Below are positions 25,059 through 34,419 of a DNA stretch of 64,000 bases, in pieces. The notes beneath the pieces were generated by a model. That model was not told the origin of the DNA. It searched no databases and saw only the letters and a program-made list of their open reading frames with translations. Source of the stretch: Oscillospiraceae bacterium (GTDB lineage Bacteria > Bacillota > Clostridia > Oscillospirales > CAG-272); the NCBI GenBank assembly GCA_015063845.1, contig SVTJ01000003.1:62001-126000 (forward strand). Reading direction: 5' to 3'. Made by a program: the position numbers and the translations under genes. The number at the start of each line of letters is the position of its first letter. Positions within the stretch are counted from its first letter, which is position 1.

Positions 25059-25632
25059 GGAAATGAATATTCCCCAGACCGAGGAAGTCGCAAAAGAAAC
25101 CGAAACGGCATGCGAAAACGGCACGGCTGAGCAGGTGTGTGAGGAAAAGAAGTCAAAGGTAGACAAGAAAAAGCTTAAGAAAGCCGAGGAGGAGATAGCG
25201 GCTCTTAATGAGAAGCTTTCCGAGGCGGAAGATAAGTACATGAGACTTTACGCGGAATACGATAATTTCCGTAAGCGCTCACAAAAGGAGAAAGAGGGAA
25301 CGTACACAGATGCATACGTAGATGCTCTGACACAGATACTTCCCATTCTCGACAATCTTGAGCGCGCAGCCGCATACGGCGGAGAGGATAAAGAACATCC
25401 TCTTGCAAAAGGTCTTGAGCTTACTCTAAAGAGCTTTGCGGAGACACTTGAAAAAATGGGCGTTTGCGAGATCCCCGCTCTTGGAGAGAAGTTCGACCCC
25501 AACGTCCACAACGCGGTAATGCACGTTGACGACGAGGCGTTTGGAGAAAGCGAAGTCGTCGAGGTCTTTATGAAGGGATACGCAAAGGGCGATAAGGTCC
25601 TTCGCTATTCAATGGTCAAGGTGGCAAATTAA
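25045..25632 (+). CDS. grpE: nucleotide exchange factor GrpE
   Basis: DnaK co-chaperone that drives ADP release. The 195-residue protein has an acidic, disordered N-terminus (about 1-40), a long coiled coil (KAEEEIAALNEKLSEAEDKY, then RLYAEYDNFRKRSQKEKE) and a C-terminal beta domain with FDPNVHNAVMHV. Three ATG codons in a row (25039, 25042, 25045) follow AAAGGCGG; the exact start is uncertain. It overlaps the hrcA end by 14 nt. Confidence 0.95.
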   Translation: MEDNKEMNIPQTEEVAKETETACENGTAEQVCEEKKSKVDKKKLKKAEEEIAALNEKLSEAEDKYMRLYAEYDNFRKRSQKEKEGTYTDAYVDALTQILPILDNLERAAAYGGEDKEHPLAKGLELTLKSFAETLEKMGVCEIPALGEKFDPNVHNAVMHVDDEAFGESEVVEVFMKGYAKGDKVLRYSMVKVAN

Positions 25633-25637
25633 ACACG

Positions 25638-25657
25638 GACCGTCCGAGACGGCGGTC
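25638..25657 (+). other. stem-loop between grpE and dnaK
   Basis: GACCGTC / GGCGGTC with loop CGAGAC and no T run. It may be an mRNA processing or stability element in the operon; function is inferred only. Confidence 0.4.
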
Positions 25658-25715
25658 AAAACAAATCAAGAAAACAATAAAAATAAAAAAATAAACCCAT
25701 AAGGAGGAAAAGAAA

Positions 25716-27548
25716 ATGGGAAAGATCATCGGTATAGATTTAGGTACAACAAACTCTTGCGTAGCGGTATTTGAGGGCAACGAGCCTATCGTTATTCCCA
25801 ATCCCGAAGGAGCAAGAACGACACCCTCTGTTATAGCGTTTACAAAGACGGGAGAAAGAATAGTAGGTCAGGTCGCAAAGCGTCAGGCTATTACAAACCC
25901 CGAAAGAACTATCATCTCTATCAAGCGTGAGATGGGTTCGGCATACAAGAAGGATATAGACGGCAAGGCGTACACACCTCAGGAGTTTTCCGCAATGGTG
26001 CTCCAGAAGCTTAAGGCAGACGCTGAGGCTTACCTCGGTTCTTCCGTAACTCAGGCTGTTATCACAGTTCCCGCATACTTTACAGACGCTCAGCGTCAGG
26101 CAACTAAGGACGCAGGAAAGATCGCAGGTCTCGAGGTGCTTCGTATAATCAACGAGCCTACTGCTGCAGCTCTTGCATACGGTATGGATAAGGAAACAGA
26201 CCAGAAGATACTCGTATTTGACCTTGGCGGCGGTACGTTCGACGTATCCGTTCTCGAGATCTCCGACGGCGTATTTGAGGTTCTTGCAACCAAGGGTAAC
26301 AACCGTCTCGGCGGTGATGACTTCGACCAGAGAATTATCGACTGGATGGTAGAGAAGTTCAAGGCAGAGAACGGTGTTGACCTTCGCAACGATAAGATGG
26401 TTATGCAGAGACTTAAGGAAGCTGCCGAGAAGGCAAAGATCGAGCTCTCGGGTATGACGAGCACGAACATCAACCTGCCCTTTATCACAGCAACAGCTGC
26501 AGGACCTCTCCACTTCGATGCAACTCTCACAAGAGCTGAGTTTGACAGGATCACAGCAGACCTCGTTGAGGCTACAATGACACCTACAAAGCAGGCTCTC
26601 GCTGATGCAGGCGTTTCCGTATCCGAGATAGATAAGATACTTCTTGTAGGCGGTTCTACAAGAATCCCCGCAGTTCAGGATGCTGTTAAGAAGTACCTTG
26701 GCAAGGAGCCCTTCAAGGGCATCAACCCCGACGAGTGCGTTGCTATCGGTGCAGCTATACAGGGCGGTGTTCTCGGCGGTGACGTTAAGGACCTTCTCCT
26801 TCTCGACGTTACACCTCTGTCTCTCGGTATTGAGACACTCGGCGGTGTATTCAACAAGATAATCGAAAGAAACACCACTATCCCCGTAAAGAAGAGCCAG
26901 GTATACTCCACAGCGGCTGACGGACAGACCTCTGTTCAGATCCACGTTCTTCAGGGTGAGCGTGAGATGGCAAGATACAACACGACTCTCGGTGAGTTTA
27001 TTCTTGACGGTATTCCCGCAGCTCCCCGCGGAGTTCCTCAGATCGAGGTAACCTTTGATATCGACGCTAACGGTATAGTTAACGTAAGCGCAAAGGATCT
27101 CGGCACAGGCAAGGAGCAGCACGTAACCATCCAGTCCTCTACAAATATGTCCAAGGAAGACATAGAGAAGGCTGTTAAGGACGCTGAAAAGTTCGCAGAA
27201 GAGGATAGAAAGGCTAAGGAAGCAGTTGATACAAAGAACCACGCTGACAGCCTTATATTCCAGTCCAACAAGACTCTTGATGAAATAGGCGACAAGCTTC
27301 CCGAAAGCGACAAGGCAGACGTTAAGGCTGCGCTTGAAAAGCTCAAGGAAACCGTTAAGACAGACAACACCGAGGCTATCAAGGCTGACACTGAGGCTCT
27401 TGAAAAGGCATTCTACGCACTCTCTGAGAAGCTCTATAAGCAGTCTGGTGCTCAGGGCGCAGATGCTGGTATGGGTGGCGACGCAGGCGCAAACGGCGGC
27501 GACGGCACGTATTACAACGCTGACTACGAGGATAAGACTAACGAATAA
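25716..27548 (+). CDS. dnaK: molecular chaperone DnaK (Hsp70)
   Basis: ATP-dependent chaperone, 610 residues, standard length for Firmicutes DnaK. The N-terminal ATPase has [16 protein letters not shown] (about 5-20), [15 protein letters not shown]-type phosphate loop ([13 protein letters not shown], about 168) and [10 protein letters not shown] (about 311). The substrate-binding domain follows with [10 protein letters not shown], then a helical lid and a Gly/Asp-rich tail. RBS AAGGAGG. It is in the centre of the CIRCE-controlled operon. Confidence 0.98.
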   Translation: MGKIIGIDLGTTNSCVAVFEGNEPIVIPNPEGARTTPSVIAFTKTGERIVGQVAKRQAITNPERTIISIKREMGSAYKKDIDGKAYTPQEFSAMVLQKLKADAEAYLGSSVTQAVITVPAYFTDAQRQATKDAGKIAGLEVLRIINEPTAAALAYGMDKETDQKILVFDLGGGTFDVSVLEISDGVFEVLATKGNNRLGGDDFDQRIIDWMVEKFKAENGVDLRNDKMVMQRLKEAAEKAKIELSGMTSTNINLPFITATAAGPLHFDATLTRAEFDRITADLVEATMTPTKQALADAGVSVSEIDKILLVGGSTRIPAVQDAVKKYLGKEPFKGINPDECVAIGAAIQGGVLGGDVKDLLLLDVTPLSLGIETLGGVFNKIIERNTTIPVKKSQVYSTAADGQTSVQIHVLQGEREMARYNTTLGEFILDGIPAAPRGVPQIEVTFDIDANGIVNVSAKDLGTGKEQHVTIQSSTNMSKEDIEKAVKDAEKFAEEDRKAKEAVDTKNHADSLIFQSNKTLDEIGDKLPESDKADVKAALEKLKETVKTDNTEAIKADTEALEKAFYALSEKLYKQSGAQGADAGMGGDAGANGGDGTYYNADYEDKTNE

Positions 27549-27661
27549 TAAGGTTAGAGCGAAAACTCTATCGTAGAATTATTTGAGAACTTTTGCGGAA
27601 AGGTAGAATTCTATCTTTCCGCTAAAGTCGTATTTATATGGATAGAAATTACGGAGTAATT

Positions 27662-28804
27662 ATGGCAGAAAAAAGAGACTATTACGAGGTGCTCGGACTT
27701 TCAAAGGGCGCGGGAGACGCAGAGATAAAAAAGGCGTACCGCTCGATGGCTAAAAAATACCATCCTGATATGAACCCGGGAGACGCGGAAGCTGAGGCCA
27801 AATTCAAGGAAGTTAACGAGGCGTATGCTGTGCTGTCAGATGCCGACAAAAAGGCACAGTATGATCAGTTCGGTCATGCGGCATTCGATCAGACAGCAGG
27901 CGGCGGTTACGGCGGTGGCTTTGGCGGCTTCTCGGATTTCGGCGACCTTGGTGACATCTTCGGTAACATATTTGGCGGTGCTTTCGGTGGCTCGTCCGCT
28001 CGCAGACAAAATGCTCCTATGAGAGGAGAGGATGTCGGCGCGAGTGTGACGATCACCTTTGAGGAAGCAGCAACCGGAGTTAAGAAGGACGTTTCTTTCA
28101 ATCGCGTGCAGAAGTGTCCCGACTGCTCGGGAAGCGGAGCGGAAAAGGGAAGCAGTCCCGAAACTTGCTCTACGTGCGGCGGTCAGGGTCAAAGACGTAT
28201 AACTCAAAGACTTGGCGGCATGGCGTTCCAGAGCACGGCAACGTGTGACCGATGCAGAGGCACGGGTAAGATAATCAAAAATCCTTGCTCTAACTGTCGC
28301 GGAACGGGATATATAAAGGTCTCCAAGAAGCTCAGCGTCAATATCCCCGCGGGAATTGACGACGGTGAGCGCATCGCTCTTCGTTCTCAGGGCTGCGATG
28401 GCAGAAACGGAGGACCAACGGGTGACCTTATCATAACGGTCAACGTTAAGAGACACAGTATCTTCGAGCGTGACGGATACAACATCTATTGCGACGTGCC
28501 GATAACGGTTGCTGAGGCAACTCTTGGTGCAGAGATAGATGTTCCCACCCTTGAAGGAAATCAGAAATTTACCGTTCCCGAGGGAACTCAGCCCGGTACG
28601 CAATTTACACTCAAGCAAAAGGGAATGCCCTATGTGAACAATCAAAACCGCAGAGGAGACCTCATTTTCACGGTATCGGTCGAGATACCCAAGAGTCTTT
28701 CGGAGAAACAAAAGGAGCATATGCGCGCGTTTGCTAATGCTTGCGGTGAGAGCAACTACTCGAAAAAGAGCGGATTTTTCAAGAGAATTTTTGACAAAAA
28801 GTAA
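27662..28804 (+). CDS. dnaJ: chaperone DnaJ (Hsp40)
   Basis: Type I J-protein, 380 residues. J-domain (about 5-70) with the HPD motif in [11 protein letters not shown], then a Gly/Phe-rich linker (about 75-115). The zinc domain has four CxxCxGxG-type repeats ([32 protein letters not shown]), followed by the C-terminal substrate domains. The start at 27662 has RBS GGAG; the frame opens earlier at 27638 without one. It ends 11 bp before prmA. Confidence 0.97.
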   Translation: MAEKRDYYEVLGLSKGAGDAEIKKAYRSMAKKYHPDMNPGDAEAEAKFKEVNEAYAVLSDADKKAQYDQFGHAAFDQTAGGGYGGGFGGFSDFGDLGDIFGNIFGGAFGGSSARRQNAPMRGEDVGASVTITFEEAATGVKKDVSFNRVQKCPDCSGSGAEKGSSPETCSTCGGQGQRRITQRLGGMAFQSTATCDRCRGTGKIIKNPCSNCRGTGYIKVSKKLSVNIPAGIDDGERIALRSQGCDGRNGGPTGDLIITVNVKRHSIFERDGYNIYCDVPITVAEATLGAEIDVPTLEGNQKFTVPEGTQPGTQFTLKQKGMPYVNNQNRRGDLIFTVSVEIPKSLSEKQKEHMRAFANACGESNYSKKSGFFKRIFDKK

Positions 28805-28815
28805 GGAGCGGCATT

Positions 28816-29766
28816 ATGGATAAGGATTACGTTTGCGAGGATTGGGGAACTGAGACCGAATGGACGCAGTTCAAGGTCACAGTACCGCTTGAGCAGCTTG
28901 ACGACACGAGTGCGGTAATGAGTATGATATCAAATTATCTTCAGATAGAGGATTACAGCGATATCGATCTTAAGACCTGCTACGGCGATCTTATAGACGA
29001 GAGCATTCTCAATGCCGATAAGACTGTGGCGTCGGTGTCGGTTTATCTTCCCGCAAACAGCGGAACGGCAGATACCGTAAGCTTTCTAAAAAGTAGATTT
29101 GCAGACCTCGGTATCAACGCAACTCTTACTATAAGCGGCGTCTGTGAGGAAGACTGGGCTAATTCATGGAAAGCATACTATAAGCCGATAGAGATAGGCG
29201 AAAAGATAGTTATCGTTCCCGCATGGGAGAAATACGACGCGCCTGTTGGTAAGCTGGTAGTTCGAATGGACCCTGGAATGGCGTTCGGAACGGGAAGCCA
29301 CGAGACGACACGTCTTGTTATCGGACTTCTTGAAAAGTACGTGCGCGGCGGAGAACGTGTGCTTGATGTGGGTTGCGGAAGCGGAATACTCGCTATCTGC
29401 GCTTCAAAGCTTGGCGCGAAAGAGTGCTTTGCATATGATATCGATCCGGTTGCCGTTAAGGTCGCTAAAGAGAACGTTAAGGACAGCGGACTTGACAACG
29501 TGAAGTGCGACGTGTCCGACCTTCTTCGCGGAGTGGACAGAACTGGAGGCACGTATGACGTTATCTGCGCGAATATCGTCGCGGATATCATAATTCGTAT
29601 GACCCCCGATATCGGTGTGCATATGGGAGAGAATTCTGTTATTCTCGCATCGGGAATCATAACCGAGAGAGCTTGTGACGTTATCGAATGCTTTGAAAAG
29701 CACGGCTTGCGTATCGTGGAAAAAGCAGAGGAAAACGGCTGGTGCGCCCTCGTTGTCGGAAAGTAA
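28816..29766 (+). CDS. prmA: ribosomal protein L11 methyltransferase
   Basis: SAM-dependent methyltransferase that modifies ribosomal protein L11. The 316-residue protein has an N-terminal L11-recognition domain and then the catalytic domain with DPGMAFGTGSHETTRL (about 153) and motif I VLDVGCGSGILAI (about 181). A NIVADII block, in place of the usual NxxA, is at about 253. Placement behind dnaJ in the heat-shock operon is common in Firmicutes. Confidence 0.95.
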   Translation: MDKDYVCEDWGTETEWTQFKVTVPLEQLDDTSAVMSMISNYLQIEDYSDIDLKTCYGDLIDESILNADKTVASVSVYLPANSGTADTVSFLKSRFADLGINATLTISGVCEEDWANSWKAYYKPIEIGEKIVIVPAWEKYDAPVGKLVVRMDPGMAFGTGSHETTRLVIGLLEKYVRGGERVLDVGCGSGILAICASKLGAKECFAYDIDPVAVKVAKENVKDSGLDNVKCDVSDLLRGVDRTGGTYDVICANIVADIIIRMTPDIGVHMGENSVILASGIITERACDVIECFEKHGLRIVEKAEENGWCALVVGK

Positions 29767-29778
29767 TAAAACAAATTT

Positions 29779-29818
29779 TTCAGGGGAGCTTCCCGTAAGA
29801 AGCTCCCCTGAATTTTTT
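29779..29818 (+). terminator. terminator of heat-shock operon
   Basis: Stem TTCAGGGGAGCTTC / GAAGCTCCCCTGAA with loop CCGTAA, followed by TTTTTT. Confidence 0.92.
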
Positions 29819-29885
29819 ATCCGTATAAAGGCAAAAAAATCGATAGTTTGCGACAAAAAAACAGCCGTTTACTTATAATTATTTG

Positions 29886-29914
29886 TTGACAAACAGCCCT
29901 ATATATAGTATAAT
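29886..29914 (+). promoter_or_regulatory. consensus SigA promoter of surface operon
   Basis: TTGACA (29886-29891), 17 bp, TATAAT (29909-29914), 54 bp before the first gene. Confidence 0.85.
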
Positions 29915-29967
29915 ATTATTATGTATACCTATATATATTGAATTATGCTTAAAAATGGAGGTCCATT

Positions 29968-31032
29968 TTGTCATACAGAGATGAATTGAACGCTTGGCGT
30001 AAGGAAGCGGCAACACATAGAAAATTAGTTTTTTTGATAATCAAGATCACAGTGGTCGTTCTGACCGTTGCTTTTCTCGTTTCTACCGTTGCTCTTATCG
30101 TCGATCTTGCAGGTGGAGCGGGTATGGGCGGCTCGAGTGGAACAGCTGGTATGGGCGGCTCAAGTGGAACAGCTGGTATGGGCGGATCAGACGGAGACGA
30201 CAGCGGTGGAGCGAGTGGCTCTGATAGAAAAGCTCCAACCATTACCGTAAAAAACGGAGATGTAATATATCTTTTTGCGGGTGAGAACGCGCTTTGGAAG
30301 ACTTACGTGACTGTTAATGATAGTAGCGGTACGGGAAAAATAATGTCCGTAGACAGCTCAAACGTAAAGCTCGACGTTCCGGGTGTATATTCCGTGACGT
30401 ATACCGTTTCCGATAGTGCGGGAAACTCCAAGGATTATACCGTCAAGGTGGTGGTTACAAAGAAAGAATATTCCTATGACGGACTTATGGATAAGATAAA
30501 GCTGATAGTTGCGAGTGATAGCTTTGGTGCCGATGCTAATTCAACCACAAAACAGAAGGTAAAGGCGATATACAGCTACGTTAACAGCAAGACCAACGTG
30601 GCATTTGTGAATACGTCAAACACACCGAATATCGATAGAAAAAATTGGGAGACCGACTGGGTCGAAGAGGCGCATAGAACGCTTGCAAAAAATCAGGGAG
30701 ATTGCTATTCCTACTACTCACTCTCAAAGGCATTCTTTGAGTATTTCAAGATAGAGAACGTTGGAATACAAAGAGATAATACCAATATTCCAAGCGATCA
30801 GGGAACTCATTTCTGGTGTGTGGTCAACATTGGAACAGCAGAGGAAAAGCTGTGGTATTACTACGATGCAACGAGACTTGCGGGAAAGTTTTCATCGGAT
30901 AATTCATCGAACGGATGTCTTATGACATTGAATAAGATCAAGAGCTACACCCCGAACAAGGCTCTATCTTATGATTTCTACGAGTTTGATCCCTCTGACT
31001 ATCCGACAGTTTCAACAAAGGTCATCAGCTAA
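29968..31032 (+). CDS. membrane-anchored transglutaminase-like protein
   Basis: A 354-residue surface protein. One membrane helix (about residues 21-48) is followed by a Gly/Ser linker with a 9-residue repeat AGMGGSSGT (about 51-74). Then comes an Ig-like domain (about 88-170, ending VTYTVSDSAGNSKDYTVKV) and a transglutaminase-like domain. The presumed triad is Cys in NQGDCYSYYS, His in THFWCVV and Asp in WYYYDAT. The start is TTG at 29968 with RBS GGAGG 7 nt upstream. It leads an operon with Dlt-like genes, so a cell-envelope role is likely. The true reaction could be transglutaminase, protease or amidase. Confidence 0.82.
   Translation: MSYRDELNAWRKEAATHRKLVFLIIKITVVVLTVAFLVSTVALIVDLAGGAGMGGSSGTAGMGGSSGTAGMGGSDGDDSGGASGSDRKAPTITVKNGDVIYLFAGENALWKTYVTVNDSSGTGKIMSVDSSNVKLDVPGVYSVTYTVSDSAGNSKDYTVKVVVTKKEYSYDGLMDKIKLIVASDSFGADANSTTKQKVKAIYSYVNSKTNVAFVNTSNTPNIDRKNWETDWVEEAHRTLAKNQGDCYSYYSLSKAFFEYFKIENVGIQRDNTNIPSDQGTHFWCVVNIGTAEEKLWYYYDATRLAGKFSSDNSSNGCLMTLNKIKSYTPNKALSYDFYEFDPSDYPTVSTKVIS
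30118..30189 (+). repeat. 27-bp tandem repeat in the linker
   Basis: Two full copies (30118-30144, 30145-30171) and a partial third (30172-30189), nearly identical, encoding AGMGGSSGT. The unit length is a multiple of three, so copy change would keep the frame. Confidence 0.8.
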
Positions 31033-31046
31033 ACAGAGGAGTAAAA

Positions 31047-32540
31047 ATGCAAAAGAATATACTTGAATATCTCGAGGCGACAGCACCGCGTGTGCCCGAT
31101 AAAACAGCCTTTTCCACGGGCAAGGAGAGCATGACGTTCTCCGAGGTCTATGCACAGGCAAGAGCGATAGGCTCGCACCTTTGCCGAGAGGGGCTTTACG
31201 GCGAGAGCGTCGTGATATTTATGGACAAGCACCCAAGAACTGTAACGGCGTTCTGGGGAGTTATATATGCGGGCTGCTTCTACGTCTGCCTTGACGAAAA
31301 GATGCCCCGCGCGAGAATAGACGCAATACTTGAAAATCTTCGTCCGCGTGCCGTTATAGCGGATAAAAAGAATATCAAAACGGCTGAGAGCCTTGCTCTT
31401 GAGCGTACCTTCCTTTACGATGATATATGTGGGGCAGAGATAGATGCTGATGCCCTCGCAAAGGTAAGAAGCAGACAGTGTGATACGGATGCTATATACG
31501 TTGTGTTTACCTCGGGCTCTACGGGAGTACCTAAGGGGGTTGTGGCGTGTCACCGTTCGGTCATCGACTATACCGAAACGCTTACAAAGGCACTCGGCTT
31601 TAGCGAGGACACGGTGTTCGCAAATCAAACGCCGCTGTATTTCGACGCGCCTCTTAAGGAGCTTATGCCTACACTTAAGATGGGAGCAACTACGTATTTT
31701 GTGCCGAGAATGTTTTTCTCGTTCCCCGTAAAGCTTGTCGAGTATCTTGATACTTATAAGATAAACACCGTGTGCTGGGTAGTCTCCGCGCTTACGCAGA
31801 TATCCTCACTCGGTGCGCTCGAAGCTCATACGCCGAAGTATCTTACCACCGTTGCGTTTGGTAGCGAGGTCTTTCCGCGTAAGCAGTATGATATGTGGAG
31901 AGCTGCTCTTCCGAATGCGAGGTTTTTCAATCTCTACGGACCGACCGAGGCTACGGGAATGTCCTGCTATTGGTACGCGGACAGAGAGCTTTCCGAGGAC
32001 GAGTCTATACCCGTTGGACGCCCGTTTGATAACACCGATATAATACTTCTCGATGCTGATAATAAGCGTGCGGACGAGGGCGAGATATGTATCCGAGGAA
32101 CGTGTGTGACACTTGGATATTACAATGCCCCCGAGAGAACGGACGAGGCGTTCGTGCAAAATCCGCTTCAGAGGGCGTATAGAGAGATAATATACCGCAC
32201 GGGCGACATCGGAAGATACAACGAGCACGGAGAGCTTGTGTTCGTTTGCCGTAAGGACAACCAGATAAAGCATATGGGACACCGTATAGAGCTCGGCGAG
32301 ATAGAGAGTGCCGCTATGAAGCAGGACGGCGTTAACAGAGCGGTGTGCGTATATAACAAAGATAAAAAAGAAATAGTTATGTTTTATGTAGGAGAGAGCG
32401 ACGAAAAAATGCTTATGCAAGCTCTCGCTTCGTCTCTCCCGAGATATATGCTACCCGCAAACTATAAGCACATATCCGCGATACCGCTTACCGATAACGG
32501 CAAGGTGGACCGCAGAAGTCTTATGGTAATGACAGAATAA
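31047..32540 (+). CDS. dltA: D-alanine--carrier protein ligase-like (DltA-like)
   Basis: A 497-residue adenylation enzyme that would activate an amino acid, probably D-alanine, and load it onto the carrier protein encoded next. AMP-binding motif FTSGSTGVPKGVV is at about residue 153, NLYGPTEATGMS at about 295, a YRTGDIGRY block at about 385 and the catalytic lysine in NGKVDRRSL near the end. RBS GAGGAG. It lies 14 bp after the transglutaminase gene. The substrate cannot be proved from sequence. Confidence 0.85.
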   Translation: MQKNILEYLEATAPRVPDKTAFSTGKESMTFSEVYAQARAIGSHLCREGLYGESVVIFMDKHPRTVTAFWGVIYAGCFYVCLDEKMPRARIDAILENLRPRAVIADKKNIKTAESLALERTFLYDDICGAEIDADALAKVRSRQCDTDAIYVVFTSGSTGVPKGVVACHRSVIDYTETLTKALGFSEDTVFANQTPLYFDAPLKELMPTLKMGATTYFVPRMFFSFPVKLVEYLDTYKINTVCWVVSALTQISSLGALEAHTPKYLTTVAFGSEVFPRKQYDMWRAALPNARFFNLYGPTEATGMSCYWYADRELSEDESIPVGRPFDNTDIILLDADNKRADEGEICIRGTCVTLGYYNAPERTDEAFVQNPLQRAYREIIYRTGDIGRYNEHGELVFVCRKDNQIKHMGHRIELGEIESAAMKQDGVNRAVCVYNKDKKEIVMFYVGESDEKMLMQALASSLPRYMLPANYKHISAIPLTDNGKVDRRSLMVMTE

Positions 32541-32571
32541 TTCGTATATTACTTCGAAAGGAAAACTATAA

Positions 32572-32799
32572 ATGGAAAAGCTTTTAGAAATACTTGCGGA
32601 GCTTCACCCCGAGGTGGACTTCGAGACGACTGAGGACCTTATTGACGACGGAATTCTTGATTCGCTTGACATCGTGTCCTTGGTAGCTGCGATAGATACG
32701 GAATTCGACGTTACTGTCCCCGCTGAGGAGATAATTCCCGAAAACTTCAATAGCGCAAAAGCTTTGTTCGCGCTTATAACAAAGCTTGACGAGGAATAA
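32572..32799 (+). CDS. dltC: carrier protein (DltC-like)
   Basis: A 75-residue acyl/aminoacyl carrier protein. The phosphopantetheine attachment serine is in DDGILDSLDIVSL (about residue 26). The end reads SAKALFALITKL. Its place between the adenylating enzyme and the MBOAT protein supports the D-alanyl carrier role. RBS AAAGGA. Confidence 0.88.
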   Translation: MEKLLEILAELHPEVDFETTEDLIDDGILDSLDIVSLVAAIDTEFDVTVPAEEIIPENFNSAKALFALITKLDEE

Positions 32800-32806
32800 G
32801 TAGGGA

Positions 32807-34396
32807 ATGCTTTTTACCTCATATGGATTTATTGCCTTTTTGGCAATTATGTTCGCCGTTTATTTCCTTGCGCCCAAAAAGTGGCAATGGGTGACGTTGC
32901 TGATTGGAAGCTACGTATTTTACGCGTTTGCGGGACTTGAATATTTGGTGTTTATTCTTTTTACCACCGTATCCGCGTACGTTATCTCACGGCTTCTCAA
33001 GAGTGCGCTTGACAAAGAGAACGGCTATATTGAAAAAAGCAGAGACACGCTTTCAAAGGAAGAGAGAAAGGCATACAGAGCAAAAGCCAAGAAAAAGAGA
33101 TTTCACATTCTTCTTTGGGGACTTGTGCTGAACTTTGGTGTGCTTGCCGTTCTTAAATATACGGCGTTTGCAGTGCACAACGTAAACGGAGTTCTATCGC
33201 TTTTCGGCAGAGAGGGATTGACGGTTCCATCACTTCTTTTGCCTATGGGAATATCGTTTTACACCTTCCAGACGATGGGATATCTTATAGACGTTTACAG
33301 AGCGAAGGCAGAGGTTGAGAAAAATCCCGCGAAGCTCGCGCTGTTCGTGTCGTTCTTCCCACAGCTGGTACAAGGACCTATATCAAGATTTTCCGACCTT
33401 GGCGCGCAGTTGACAGCGCCTCACAAATTCGAGACTAAGACCTTTACGTTCGGTCTTCAGAGAATACTTTGGGGTTACTTTAAAAAGCTTGTTATAGCTG
33501 ACCGAGTGCTCGTAGCTATGAATACCATGCTTGATGCCCCCGAGGACTTCAAAGGAGTGTACGTCCTTCTGCTCATATTGCTGTATTCTATACAGATATA
33601 CGCAGACTTTACAGGCGGTATAGATATCACCATAGGTATTGCAGAGGCGATGGGAATAAAGCTTGCCGAAAACTTTGATAGACCGTTCTCCTCAAGGTCC
33701 ACAAAGGAATACTGGAGACGCTGGCATATCACGATGGGTACGTGGTTTAAGGACTACATATTCACACCGCTTTCGGTCACCGCACCCGTTATGAAGCTCA
33801 ATAAATTCCTGTCGGGTAAGATAGGCAGACGCGCCGCGAGCAAGACGGTCGCGTATATAGCGAGCGGAGTTACGTGGTTTTTGACAGGACTTTGGCACGG
33901 TGCGGGCTGGAACTTTATCGTTTGGGGCTTGCTTAACTGTCTTGTTATAATAGTTTCCGAGGCACTTGAGCCTACGTACAATAAGTTCCACGACCGTTTT
34001 CCAAGACTTACCTCGTCCGCGGCGTACGGCAAATTTATGGCGGTAAGAACCTTCCTTTTGATGGGACTTATCCGCTCGCTCGATTGCTATCGCAACGTAG
34101 GCGTTACGTTCACTATGTGGGGAAGTATGTTTACCTTTAAGGGTATCGGTTCCTTGTTTAGCGGTGGAATATTCGAGCTTGGTCTCGGACTTACCGACTT
34201 CATAATTATCCTTGTCGGTGTTTGCGTCGTGTATGCAATCAGCAATATGCACGCGAAGGGAAGTGTCAGAGAAAGACTTTGGCAGCGCCCCGTGCTTTCT
34301 GCGGCTCTTTGCGTAACGCTGTTCTTAGCTGTCATAATGCTCGGCGCGTATGGCGCAGGATATGACGCTTCTCAGTTTATCTACAACCAATTCTAA
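32807..34396 (+). CDS. dltB: MBOAT family acyltransferase (DltB-like)
   Basis: A 529-residue polytopic membrane O-acyltransferase. The family's active-site histidine is in TGLWHGAGWNFIVWG (about residue 364). Earlier marks are LLPMGISFYTFQTMGYLID (about 145) and RFSDLGAQL. It should pass the aminoacyl group from the carrier across the membrane. The start has only a weak GGGA RBS 7 bp after dltC, suggesting coupling. It could also be related to alginate O-acetyltransferase AlgI; the neighbours favour DltB. Confidence 0.87.
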   Translation: MLFTSYGFIAFLAIMFAVYFLAPKKWQWVTLLIGSYVFYAFAGLEYLVFILFTTVSAYVISRLLKSALDKENGYIEKSRDTLSKEERKAYRAKAKKKRFHILLWGLVLNFGVLAVLKYTAFAVHNVNGVLSLFGREGLTVPSLLLPMGISFYTFQTMGYLIDVYRAKAEVEKNPAKLALFVSFFPQLVQGPISRFSDLGAQLTAPHKFETKTFTFGLQRILWGYFKKLVIADRVLVAMNTMLDAPEDFKGVYVLLLILLYSIQIYADFTGGIDITIGIAEAMGIKLAENFDRPFSSRSTKEYWRRWHITMGTWFKDYIFTPLSVTAPVMKLNKFLSGKIGRRAASKTVAYIASGVTWFLTGLWHGAGWNFIVWGLLNCLVIIVSEALEPTYNKFHDRFPRLTSSAAYGKFMAVRTFLLMGLIRSLDCYRNVGVTFTMWGSMFTFKGIGSLFSGGIFELGLGLTDFIIILVGVCVVYAISNMHAKGSVRERLWQRPVLSAALCVTLFLAVIMLGAYGAGYDASQFIYNQF

Positions 34397-34419
34397 TAGA
34401 TTTTAATTAGGAATACTAA

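Noticed and set aside
25740-27242. 500-codon open frame on the minus strand across dnaK
   Set aside because: It is antisense to a certain dnaK, has no RBS, and its Cys/Leu/Ser-rich product is typical of an antisense shadow of a gene with strong codon bias.
27836-28720. 294-codon minus-strand frame across dnaJ
   Set aside because: Antisense shadow of dnaJ; no independent support.
30118-30189. CRISPR-like repeat
   Set aside because: The units are directly adjacent with no spacers and are in frame inside a coding region.
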